A stretch of DNA of 64,000 bases from Marinobacter qingdaonensis (GTDB lineage Bacteria > Pseudomonadota > Gammaproteobacteria > Pseudomonadales > Oleiphilaceae). Of the stretch, positions 20,135 through 27,621 are shown piece by piece. The notes under the pieces are model-generated. The model worked only from the letters and a program-made list of their open reading frames with translations, had not been told where the DNA came from and did no database searches. Every line of letters starts with the position of its first letter. The stretch's first letter is position 1. Position numbers and translations under genes: made by a program. The stretch lies in the NCBI RefSeq assembly GCF_034555935.1, contig NZ_JAYDCJ010000003.1, positions 496,001 to 560,000 of the forward strand. Direction: 5' to 3'.

Positions 20135-21085
20135 GTGCCACGAACAGGATCACCACGGGGACGGAAGTGGGTCGCCAGCCTGCTTGGCAGCCTGGCGCTG
20201 CTGGCCGGCTGCGCCAGTCACCAGGACGAGCCGGGCACCGACATCGCCGTCCCCGACACCGACTTCCGGGTGGAACACAGCCTGCCCTTTTCCCCCGACG
20301 ACTGGCCCCAGACCCTGTATGGCGACCTGTACCTGCCGGATACCCCGGGCGCCCGCCCGGTCGTGCTAATGGTGCATGGCGGCGGCTGGGAGCGCCGGTC
20401 CCGGGCGGACATGACCTGGATCGCCGAAACCCTGGCCGGTCATGGTTTCGCCGTGTTCAACATCGACTACCGCTTTGCCCCCGACTACACCTTCCCGGCC
20501 CAGTTGCATGACCTGCAGGTGGCCCGGGCCTGGATCAATCGGCACGCCGGGCACTACCGCCTGGATCCGGATTCGGTCAGTGGTTTCGGGTTCTTGTCCG
20601 GGGCACACCTGGTGGCCCTGCTGGCCCTGGTGGCCAGTTCCGACAGCCCGCTCAACGCTCCCCACGGCGGCCCGGACACCCAGCTCAAGGCGGCGGTGGT
20701 CGGCGGCCTGCCCTCGGATCTGGCCGCGTTCGGCTCCGGCAAGCTGCTGCGCCAGTTCCTGGGCGGCCGGCTACAGGCGATTCCAGACACCTATCGCCAA
20801 GCCTCACCAATCACCCACATCGGCGCCGGGGCGCCGCCCTTCTTCCTGTTTCACGGCGCCATAGACACCCTGGTGCCGTTCAGCCAGGCCGAGAAATTCC
20901 GCGACGCCCTGGACGCCCATCGCATCGACAACGAGCTGTTCAAGATGCACCTGCGCGGGCACGTCACCAGCTTTCTGACCGCCGGCGACGCGGTCGACGC
21001 CGCCATCCGGTTTCTGGCCCGGCAGGAACGGCGTCCACCGGAAGATGGTCAGGAATCGGCGCAAGGCCGCAAGACCAACATCTGA
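20135..21085 (+). CDS. Alpha/beta-hydrolase lipoprotein (esterase-like) with the nucleophile serine position occupied by Leu
   Basis: A 316-residue protein of the BD-FAE/Aes-like esterase family. Starting from GTG 20135 (GGGAG eight bases upstream), it has a lipoprotein signal ending LLAGC and an oxyanion-hole motif HGGGW near residue 87. A likely catalytic Asp is in GAIDTLVPF and a likely His in LRGHVTSF. At the nucleophile elbow the family pattern GxSxGxHL reads GFLSGAHL: Leu154 stands where the catalytic Ser is expected, with Ser155 next to it. A single base change (TCG to TTG) would explain it. The protein may be inactive or non-canonical, or this may be a base error. It is divergent from the 3HB-oligomer hydrolase, which hints at a related substrate. 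Confidence 0.85.
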   Translation: MPRTGSPRGRKWVASLLGSLALLAGCASHQDEPGTDIAVPDTDFRVEHSLPFSPDDWPQTLYGDLYLPDTPGARPVVLMVHGGGWERRSRADMTWIAETLAGHGFAVFNIDYRFAPDYTFPAQLHDLQVARAWINRHAGHYRLDPDSVSGFGFLSGAHLVALLALVASSDSPLNAPHGGPDTQLKAAVVGGLPSDLAAFGSGKLLRQFLGGRLQAIPDTYRQASPITHIGAGAPPFFLFHGAIDTLVPFSQAEKFRDALDAHRIDNELFKMHLRGHVTSFLTAGDAVDAAIRFLARQERRPPEDGQESAQGRKTNI

Positions 21086-21107
21086 GAGCTCACTGACAGC
21101 TGAGGGC

Positions 21108-21470
21108 TCAGCCCAGGCGGACAAAGGGCAGCAGGCTCAGGCCGGCGATCACCACGATGGCCAGCACCGCCGCCAGGGTCCGCACCGGCCGCCGGCGCAG
21201 CATGGACCAGACCCCACCGGTCTCGCCCGCGGCCAGACTGGCCTCGTACGCCTGACGCTGGGTCTGGGCCCGTTGCCGCTGGTAGTCGTCGAGCAGGCGC
21301 CGGGCCCGGGCCGCCTCGTCCTCGTCGTGCACCCAGAAACCGCCCATGCTGATGCCCCAACGGCTTGGCGGGGTCTCGTAGTAACGGACCTCGTGGGCCT
21401 CGAACAGGGCCCGGATCTCGTCGGCCTCGTCGTCGGGGACATGGCGCAGGTTCATCAGGTGGTGGGGCAT
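21108..21470 (-). CDS. DUF6164 family protein with C-terminal membrane anchor
   Basis: A 120-residue protein of a widespread proteobacterial family of unknown function (DUF6164). The N-terminal 60 residues (NLRHVPDDEADEIRALFEAH, then YYETPPSRWGIS) resemble a small ferredoxin-like or DUF2007-type fold. A charged linker follows, then a single C-terminal membrane helix (about residues 96-115), so the folded domain faces the cytoplasm. ATG 21470 opens the MPHHLMNLRH start typical of the family. The gene is convergent with the esterase gene and divergent from the DUF2868 gene. No function can be assigned. Confidence 0.82.
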   Translation of the reverse strand: MPHHLMNLRHVPDDEADEIRALFEAHEVRYYETPPSRWGISMGGFWVHDEDEAARARRLLDDYQRQRAQTQRQAYEASLAAGETGGVWSMLRRRPVRTLAAVLAIVVIAGLSLLPFVRLG

Positions 21471-21556
21471 GGCGGCTCGTTAATTGGTATCCGTCGTGAC
21501 AATGCCTATATCCTAACATCAATGGAGCACCCTCAAATTCACCAACGGGATACTGC

Positions 21557-22969
21557 ATGAGCCACAGCCCCCTGCGCCTGCTGCTGGAGTTTGATGCCCG
21601 CAGCCAGCGGGACCGTGACCAACCGCCGGCGTTTCTGCACCGGCGCGACCGGAAATTCGCCCTGACCTGCGAACAGCAGGGCCGCACGCCCGGTGTCGCG
21701 CTGTGGCTCGAGCACATGGCGTACCTGAATGGACCGGGCACCGCCCCGGGCGAGGCCCGCCGAACCCTGCAACTCTGGCGCCGGATCAATCTCGGCTTTG
21801 CCGCCCTGGGCGCCCTGCTGGGCGTGCTGACCATGCTCAGCCTGCTGTTTTTCGAGGGCGGCCAGCGCATCAACCTGTCCCTGATCATCGCCTTTGTCGG
21901 CTTGCACCTGCTGCTGGCCCTGGCCACCAGCGTCCAGGCCCTGATTGGCTGGCAGCCCTGGCGCTGGCTGGTGCGCCGGCTCACCCCCAGGGCCGAGCGC
22001 GGGGTGACCCGACGACTGCGCCCGCTGCTGATGGCCCGGGCCGCCCACCTCGGCGCCAGCGCTTTCGCCCTCACCGGTCTGGTCACCCTGCTGCTTCTGG
22101 TGGTGGTGCAGGACCTGGCCTTCGGCTGGAGCACCACGCTGACCACCGGCGCCAGCACCTATCACCAGTTGCTGCTGGCGCTGGCGACGCCCTGGGCCTG
22201 GCTCTGGCCGGCCGCGGTGCCGGACCTGGCGCTGGTGGAAGCAACCCGCTTCTTCCGCACCGGAACCGGCCGCGGCGACCTGGCGCCGGAACTCTGGGGC
22301 CAGTGGTGGCCGTTCGTCACCATGCTCTGGACCACCTGGGTGCTGGTGCCCCGGCTGCTGCTGACCCTGCTGACCCAATGGCTGCTGCGGTACCAGGCCG
22401 GGCGACTGCTGGCCAGCCATCCGGGGTGGCACGCGCTGCTGTACCGGATGGAAACCCCGACCCTGGACACCGGCAGCGAACACAACGACGCCGACGACCT
22501 GCCGGACACCGCCACCCAGGCCGCCGTGGCGCCCCTGCCGGACACCGACCTGCTGCTGTGCTGGGCCGGCGCCGGCGAGCCGGAGTTGCCTGGCGGCCTG
22601 ACCGGCACGGGCCAACGGATCTTTCGCGCCGGCGGCCGCGCCAGCCTGGCCGACGACCGCGCGGTGCTGACCGAAGTGGCCGAGCAACTGGCACAAACGC
22701 CGCAGCCGGCGGTGCTGGTGATCACCCGGAGCTGGGAACCGCCGACCGGTGAGTTGCTGGATTTTCTGGCCGAAGCCTGCCAGCGCTGGCCGGAGAGCGT
22801 CACCATCGCCCTGGTGCCCCTGAGCCTGGATGGCCAGAGCGAACTGGAGCCCCACCAACTGCGCCAATGGCTGCGGTTTGCCGAGCGCCTGAACAGCGAC
22901 CGGGTCCGCGTCAGCGCGCTGCCGCTGGCCTGGCGCGACCCCTACGCCGCCTCCGGAGTCGGGCCATGA
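21557..22969 (+). CDS. DUF2868 membrane protein
   Basis: A 470-residue inner-membrane protein of the DUF2868 family (PF11067). The N-terminal 75 residues are cytoplasmic. Two membrane helices follow at about 80-130, a pair at about 165-220, and a further one or two around 250-285. The C-terminal 150 residues are soluble and Ala-rich, with a Rossmann-like alternation (LLLCWAGAGEPELPGG, AVLVITRSWEPPTGELLDFL). It overlaps the following DUF3482 GTPase by ATGA, so the two are translationally coupled. This pairing is known across gammaproteobacteria and implies a membrane protein regulated by, or regulating, the GTPase. The biochemical role is unknown. Confidence 0.88.
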   Translation: MSHSPLRLLLEFDARSQRDRDQPPAFLHRRDRKFALTCEQQGRTPGVALWLEHMAYLNGPGTAPGEARRTLQLWRRINLGFAALGALLGVLTMLSLLFFEGGQRINLSLIIAFVGLHLLLALATSVQALIGWQPWRWLVRRLTPRAERGVTRRLRPLLMARAAHLGASAFALTGLVTLLLLVVVQDLAFGWSTTLTTGASTYHQLLLALATPWAWLWPAAVPDLALVEATRFFRTGTGRGDLAPELWGQWWPFVTMLWTTWVLVPRLLLTLLTQWLLRYQAGRLLASHPGWHALLYRMETPTLDTGSEHNDADDLPDTATQAAVAPLPDTDLLLCWAGAGEPELPGGLTGTGQRIFRAGGRASLADDRAVLTEVAEQLAQTPQPAVLVITRSWEPPTGELLDFLAEACQRWPESVTIALVPLSLDGQSELEPHQLRQWLRFAERLNSDRVRVSALPLAWRDPYAASGVGP

Positions 22970-24396
22970 CCGATGCCCCGATGTTTGCCGTGGTCGGCCA
23001 TCCCAACAAGGGCAAGTCCAGTGTCGTGGCCACCCTGTCCCAGAACGACGCCATCGCCATCGCGCTGGAGCCAGGCACCACCCGCCAGCGTCAGGCCTAC
23101 CCCCTGAGCGTGGACGGCCAGACCCTGTACACCCTGGTCGACACCCCCGGGTTCCAACGGCCGCGGCGGGTGCTGGAATGGCTCCAGGCCCACAGCCTGA
23201 GCGCCTCCGATCACCCCGAAACCGTGCGGGCCTTCGTCACCCAGCACCGGGACGATGGCCGCTTTACCGACGAATGCGAACTGCTGACCCCGCTGATTGA
23301 GGGCGCCGGCATCATTTACGTGGTGGACGGTTCGGTGCCCTACAGCGCCGAACACGAAGCCGAGATGACCATCCTGCGCTGGACCGGCCGGCCCAGCCTG
23401 GCACTGATCAACAGCATCGGCCCCGACGACTACAGCGACACCTGGCAGGCGGCGCTCGGCCAGTTCTTCCAAGTCGTCCGCAAGTTCGACGCCGTTCGCG
23501 CCCCGTTCGAGCAACATCTCAGCCTTTTGCGTGCCTTTGGCCAGCTGGAACCGGACTGGGAGCAGCCCCTGAGCCAGGCCACCGAGCACCTGGCGAACCA
23601 GCGCCAGAAACGCCAGGGCCAATCCGCCAGCCTGATCGCCGATGCCCTGGCCGACATGATGGCGTACCGGGAGAAACGCACCCTAACCCTCGACCAGGTC
23701 GCCGCTACCAGCGACACCGACCTGGCCGAACAGCTGCGCCAGCGCTGGTACCAGCACCAGCGGCGGCGGGAACAGGCGCTGCGGATCAACATCGAGCACC
23801 TGTACCAACACCAGCGCATCCGACGCCAGGAAGCGGAGCTGGAATGGCACAACGAGCACGACCTGTTCTCCGAAGACAGCCGGCAAACCTGGGCCGTGAG
23901 CAGGGGCTACCTGGCGACCGCGGGCTTCGGTGCCGGTGCCGTAGGCGGTGCCGGCCTGGACGCCCTGACCCTGGGCCACTCCCTGGGCGCCGGTGCCCTG
24001 GTCGGCGGCCTGATTGGCGCCGCCGGCAGTTACCTGTACGGCGACCAGCTGATGCTGCCGGCCCTGAACATCGGTGCCCTGAAAAACGGCCTCAAGACCG
24101 CCACCTTCGGTCCTGTACAGGACAGTCAGTTCGGCTATGTTGTATTGGGAAGGGCGGTGGATCACTGGTGGCACATCAGCCAGCGCAACCACGCCGGCCG
24201 GGACCTGCTGGACCTGGAGCCGGCGGACCACCACTGGCTGGAGCGCCTCGACCGGCGCAGCCGACAGGCCATCCAGCAGGCCTTCGACCGGTGCCGGAAA
24301 CGGCGCCCGCTGGATGACCGGCTGCGGCAGAAATTCATCGCCGCCATCGAACAGGGAATGGCCGCGTACGACGACTGGCGGTTGAACCGGACCTGA
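22966..24396 (+). CDS. GTPase with DUF3482 domain
   Basis: A 476-residue P-loop GTPase related to Era/EngA, with a C-terminal DUF3482 domain. G1 is GHPNKGKSS (residues about 10-18), G2 has the TT of EPGTTRQR, and G3 is DTPGF. The expected G4 NKxD is replaced by a NSIG-like segment after LALI, so guanine specificity is less certain. The C-terminal half has a charged helical part (QRWYQHQRRREQALRIN) and a Gly/Ala-rich stretch near residues 320-365 that could insert in or span the membrane. The ATG overlaps the DUF2868 stop. An ORF start 33 codons earlier, inside the upstream gene, is rejected. Confidence 0.88.
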   Translation: MTDAPMFAVVGHPNKGKSSVVATLSQNDAIAIALEPGTTRQRQAYPLSVDGQTLYTLVDTPGFQRPRRVLEWLQAHSLSASDHPETVRAFVTQHRDDGRFTDECELLTPLIEGAGIIYVVDGSVPYSAEHEAEMTILRWTGRPSLALINSIGPDDYSDTWQAALGQFFQVVRKFDAVRAPFEQHLSLLRAFGQLEPDWEQPLSQATEHLANQRQKRQGQSASLIADALADMMAYREKRTLTLDQVAATSDTDLAEQLRQRWYQHQRRREQALRINIEHLYQHQRIRRQEAELEWHNEHDLFSEDSRQTWAVSRGYLATAGFGAGAVGGAGLDALTLGHSLGAGALVGGLIGAAGSYLYGDQLMLPALNIGALKNGLKTATFGPVQDSQFGYVVLGRAVDHWWHISQRNHAGRDLLDLEPADHHWLERLDRRSRQAIQQAFDRCRKRRPLDDRLRQKFIAAIEQGMAAYDDWRLNRT

Positions 24397-24446
24397 AAGG
24401 GATGTTTATACTGTTCGGCTATTCCATCACAAAATGAGGAATGCTA

Positions 24447-24842
24447 ATGAAAATTGTACGAGTGCAAGACATCATCGGTACCGAACGCGAAGTCACCGGG
24501 CCGGGCTGGACCAGCCGCCGCATGCTGCTGAAAAAAGACGGCATGGGCTTCTCCTTCCACGAGACCATCATTCCCGCCGGTGCCGAGCTGAATCTCTGGT
24601 ACAAGCACCACCTGGAAGCGGTGTACTGCGTGGCCGGCAACGGCAAGATCCTGGACAAGGCCACCGGTGAAACCCACGAGATCACCGACGGCACCCTGTA
24701 CGCACTCGACAAGCACGATCAGCACACCCTCTACGGCGGCACCGAAGACATGCGCCTGATCTGTGCCTTCAACCCGCCGGTCACCGGCCGGGAAGTCCAC
24801 GACGAGGACGGCGCCTACCTGCCCGACACCGGCGACAACTAA
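24447..24842 (+). CDS. ectC: Ectoine synthase, solitary copy
   Basis: Cyclises N-gamma-acetyl-2,4-diaminobutyrate to the osmoprotectant ectoine in the cytoplasm. The 131-residue cupin has the family start MKIVRVQDI, then the conserved [20 protein letters not shown], the metal-site region [13 protein letters not shown] (Glu and Tyr ligands in this stretch) and [10 protein letters not shown] with His. ATG 24447 has GAGG seven bases upstream and is preferred to an ATG two codons earlier. No ectA, ectB, ask or ectR is beside it; instead an MFS permease gene follows within a base or two. It is therefore a solitary ectC, either an extra copy or one fed by imported precursor. Confidence 0.9.
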   Translation: MKIVRVQDIIGTEREVTGPGWTSRRMLLKKDGMGFSFHETIIPAGAELNLWYKHHLEAVYCVAGNGKILDKATGETHEITDGTLYALDKHDQHTLYGGTEDMRLICAFNPPVTGREVHDEDGAYLPDTGDN

Positions 24843-24843
24843 G

Positions 24844-26052
24844 TTGCCGGTGGCTGGACCCCAGGCCACCCCCGCACCGCCACCGCCAGCCTCGCTGCTG
24901 CCGGTGGCGGTGCTGCTTTGGTTGGCCGGAGTCTACCTGCGGATTCCGGTGTTGGTGGCGCCACCCCTGGCGCCCTTCATTGGCGACGAACTGGCTTTAT
25001 CCCAGGCCCTCACCGGCGCCCTGACCACCCTGCCCATCCTGATGCTGGCCGTCGGCTCCATGCCCGGCTCCCTGGCCATCGCCCGCATCGGCCCGCGCAA
25101 CACCCTGGCCCTGGCCATGATCATCATGGTCATTGGCTCCGCCGGCCGCGGCCTGGTACCCGACACCCTCAGCCTGATGATCGCCAGCGCGGTCATGGGC
25201 ATCGGCGTCTCGATGATGCAGCCGGCCCTTCCGGCCCTGCTGCCCAGATGGCTCGAACCCCACCACTTGGCCCTGGGCACGGCGATCTACATGAACGGCA
25301 TGCTGATGGGCGAATTCATCGGCGCCGGCATCACCCTGCCGGTCCTCATGCCGCTGCTCGACGACAGTTGGCGCGCCACCCTGCTGGCCTGGTCTCTGCC
25401 GGCGCTCCTAGTGGCCGCCGCCCTGTTTCTGCCCAAACGAGACCGGGCCAGACCGGTGCGCAAAGTCGCCTGGCTGCCGGACTGGCACAACCCGCTCACC
25501 CTGAGGCTGGGCTTGCTGCTGGGCCTGTCCGGCTCCCTGTTCTTTGGCCTCAACGCCTACATGGCCAACCTGCTGCAGCAACAGGGCCAGTTCCACCGCC
25601 TGGCCGACGCCCTGTTCTGGTACAACCTGGCCCAGGTGGCCGCGTCCCTGGTCATGCTGAAAATGGCCCGGCGCTGGATCGGCCGCACCGGCGTCATCGC
25701 CACCCTGGCCAGCCTCAGCATCCTCGGGGCCATTGGCGCCATCGTCTTCACCGGCTGGTGGTCCATCGTCAGCGCCACCGCCATGAGCCTGGTCGCCGGC
25801 ATGCTGCTGATCTCGCTGGTGGCCATTCCACCCCTGGTGGTCAACGCCGCCGAAACCGGCCGCCTGTCCGCCGGCACCTTCCTGGTCGGCTACACCGTCG
25901 CCTTCCTCGTGCCCATGGTGGGCGGCCTGCTCGCCGACTGGACCGGCGACGCCCGGCACGCCCTGCTGACCATGATCGCCTACGCCATCCTGGTCCTGCC
26001 CCTGGCCTTCACCCTGAACCTGGAACGAAAAAAGGGCCAACCCGAAAGTTGA
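24844..26052 (+). CDS. MFS permease of the CynX/NimT type
   Basis: A 12-helix major facilitator protein of about 402 residues, close to CynX/NimT proteins (cyanate and nitroimidazole transport families). Typical stretches are LRIPVLVAPPLAPFIGDEL in the first helix and loop, and NTLALAMIIMVIGSAGRGLVPD in the second to third. TTG 24844 directly follows the ectC stop and keeps the whole first helix; GTG 24850 is equally possible, while an upstream GTG at 24763 would put 27 low-complexity residues first. No clear ribosome site exists, so translation is probably coupled to ectC. The position after ectC suggests it may carry a compatible solute or its precursor, though CynX homology does not predict this. 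Confidence 0.82.
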   Translation: MPVAGPQATPAPPPPASLLPVAVLLWLAGVYLRIPVLVAPPLAPFIGDELALSQALTGALTTLPILMLAVGSMPGSLAIARIGPRNTLALAMIIMVIGSAGRGLVPDTLSLMIASAVMGIGVSMMQPALPALLPRWLEPHHLALGTAIYMNGMLMGEFIGAGITLPVLMPLLDDSWRATLLAWSLPALLVAAALFLPKRDRARPVRKVAWLPDWHNPLTLRLGLLLGLSGSLFFGLNAYMANLLQQQGQFHRLADALFWYNLAQVAASLVMLKMARRWIGRTGVIATLASLSILGAIGAIVFTGWWSIVSATAMSLVAGMLLISLVAIPPLVVNAAETGRLSAGTFLVGYTVAFLVPMVGGLLADWTGDARHALLTMIAYAILVLPLAFTLNLERKKGQPES

Positions 26053-26097
26053 CCCTTCCAAAAGTAATCCCCCACCCAAGCCAGCAAGCCGTGGGGT

Positions 26098-26169
26098 GGG
26101 GGTGTCTTTCCGCCGGGAAAAAAATGTCTGAGCGCAGCGAGTTATTTTTCCCAGAGGAAAGACACCCCC
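26098..26169. repeat. Palindromic repeat, type I core, between convergent genes
   Basis: Arms GGGGGTGTCTTTC (26098-26110) and its exact complement (26157-26169) enclose a second stem GGGAAAAA/TTTTTCCC (26115-26122, 26145-26152). In the middle sits the core ATGTCTGAGCGCAGCGAGTT (26124-26143), found base for base at 54444. It lies between the MFS and decarboxylase stop codons and could terminate both. See the related elements at 34335, 54218 and 54419. Confidence 0.8.
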
Positions 26170-26227
26170 GCCCCGCGGCCCCCTCGGTGTTCTGCGAAGG
26201 CCCCACACAATCCCGGCAACTACCGCG

Positions 26228-27403
26228 TCAGATGTAGTAATCCTTCAGCGGAGGAAAGCCATTAAATTCCACCGCACTGTAAGTGGTGGTGTAAGCCCCC
26301 GTCGACAACCAGTACATCCGGTCCCCGATCGCCAGATTCAGCGGCAGCGGGTACTTGTGGTGCTCGTACATGATGTCGGCACTGTCGCAAGTCGGCCCGG
26401 CAATCACACAGTCCTCGCCCTCACCGGCCTTGTCGGTCCAGATCGGAAACTTGATCGCCTCGTCCAGAGTCTCAATCAGACCCGAAAACTTGCCCACGTC
26501 CGTAAACACCCAGCGGTGCAGGGCAGTGCGGGATTTCCGGGAAATCAGCACCACCTCGCTGACCAGCACACCGGCGTTGGAAATCAGCGACCGGCCCGGC
26601 TCGATGATGATCTCCGGCAGCTCGGCACCAAAGTCCTCGTGCAGGAAGCGGGCAATCTCCTCCGCGTACACCTTCAACTCGTTGGTGCGGGTGATGTAGT
26701 TGGCCGGAAAACCACCGCCCATGTTGATCATCTTCAGCTCGATACCGTCCTCGTCCTTCAGACGCTCGAAAATCACCTTCACCTTGTTCAGGGCCGCGTC
26801 CCAGGCGCCGATTTCCCGCTGCTGGGAACCGACGTGGAAAGACACGCCGTAGGGCACCAGGCCCAGGTCCCGGGCCAGGATCAGCAGATCCATGGCCATA
26901 TCGGTCTGACAACCGAACTTGCGCGACAGCGGCCAGTCCGCGGTCAGGGTGCCCTCGGTCAGGATGCGCACGTACACCTTCGAGCCCGGGGCCGCCTTGG
27001 CGATGTTGCGCAGGTCCGCCTCCGAGTCGGTGGCGAACAGGCGCACACCCTTCTCGTAGAAGGTACGGATGTCACGGGCCTTCTTGATGGTGTTGCCGTA
27101 GCTGATGCGATCACCAGACACACCCAGGGCCAGCACCTTCTCCAACTCGTACACCGACGCGATATCGAAACTGGCACCCTTGTCCCGCAGCATGGTCAGA
27201 ATCGGCTGGGCCGGATTGGCTTTCACCGCGTAATAGACCTTGGCGTAGGGGAAACCTTCCACCAGCTCGTCGTACTGACGGTCGATGGTGGCGGTGTCAA
27301 TCACCACAAACGGCGTTTCCTTGCCGTCGGCGAAAGTTTTGATGCGATTGAACGTCTCAGCGTCGTAGTAATCGGCGATGTTGGCGTTGGCTGACTCGGT
27401 CAT
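26228..27403 (-). CDS. PLP-dependent ornithine/lysine decarboxylase (fold III, eukaryotic-ODC type)
   Basis: A 391-residue alanine-racemase-fold decarboxylase that removes the alpha-carboxyl of ornithine and/or lysine to give putrescine or cadaverine. PLP binds Lys61 in YAVKANP. Other family residues are HVGSQ (about 190), GGGFP (about 225), EPGRSLI (about 265) and the active-site GPTCDSAD with Cys and Asp near 340. The length and sequence match the short bacterial ODC/LDC class rather than the 700-residue fold I enzymes; the sequence alone does not settle substrate preference. ATG 27403 has GGAGG about 11 bases upstream. The leader holds a terminator-like hairpin. Confidence 0.9.
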   Translation of the reverse strand: MTESANANIADYYDAETFNRIKTFADGKETPFVVIDTATIDRQYDELVEGFPYAKVYYAVKANPAQPILTMLRDKGASFDIASVYELEKVLALGVSGDRISYGNTIKKARDIRTFYEKGVRLFATDSEADLRNIAKAAPGSKVYVRILTEGTLTADWPLSRKFGCQTDMAMDLLILARDLGLVPYGVSFHVGSQQREIGAWDAALNKVKVIFERLKDEDGIELKMINMGGGFPANYITRTNELKVYAEEIARFLHEDFGAELPEIIIEPGRSLISNAGVLVSEVVLISRKSRTALHRWVFTDVGKFSGLIETLDEAIKFPIWTDKAGEGEDCVIAGPTCDSADIMYEHHKYPLPLNLAIGDRMYWLSTGAYTTTYSAVEFNGFPPLKDYYI

Positions 27404-27437
27404 GGATAGTGTTTCCCTCCACTGGGCACACAGGCAT

Positions 27438-27472
27438 AAAAAAAGGGCACCACAGCCTGGCTGCAGTCCCCC
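27438..27472 (-). terminator. Terminator-like hairpin in the decarboxylase 5' leader (possible attenuator)
   Basis: On the minus strand, GGG-AC-CAGC pairs with GCTG-GT-CCC across small internal loops and is followed at once by seven T residues, ending about 35 bases before the ATG at 27403. No minus-strand gene lies upstream that would need a terminator, so premature termination in the leader is a reasonable reading. A second stretch of seven A residues lies further upstream on the same strand. Confidence 0.45.
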
Positions 27473-27621
27473 GGAATTGGCGCGATCATCGGGCTTTTTT
27501 TCGGGCCCGCATATGAGCATATCTACCCATAAGCGACCGGTTTCGGCACACTGGTTGCCATCACCGATCAAGGCACCGAGTTCAGAGGCTTAACACACTG
27601 ATTGGCAAAGGGAGTTTGAAC

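Noticed and set aside
24847..24870. Frameshift or fusion between ectC and the MFS gene
   Set aside because: Both proteins are complete at their family lengths; the genes merely abut, so coupling rather than a broken fusion is the simpler reading.
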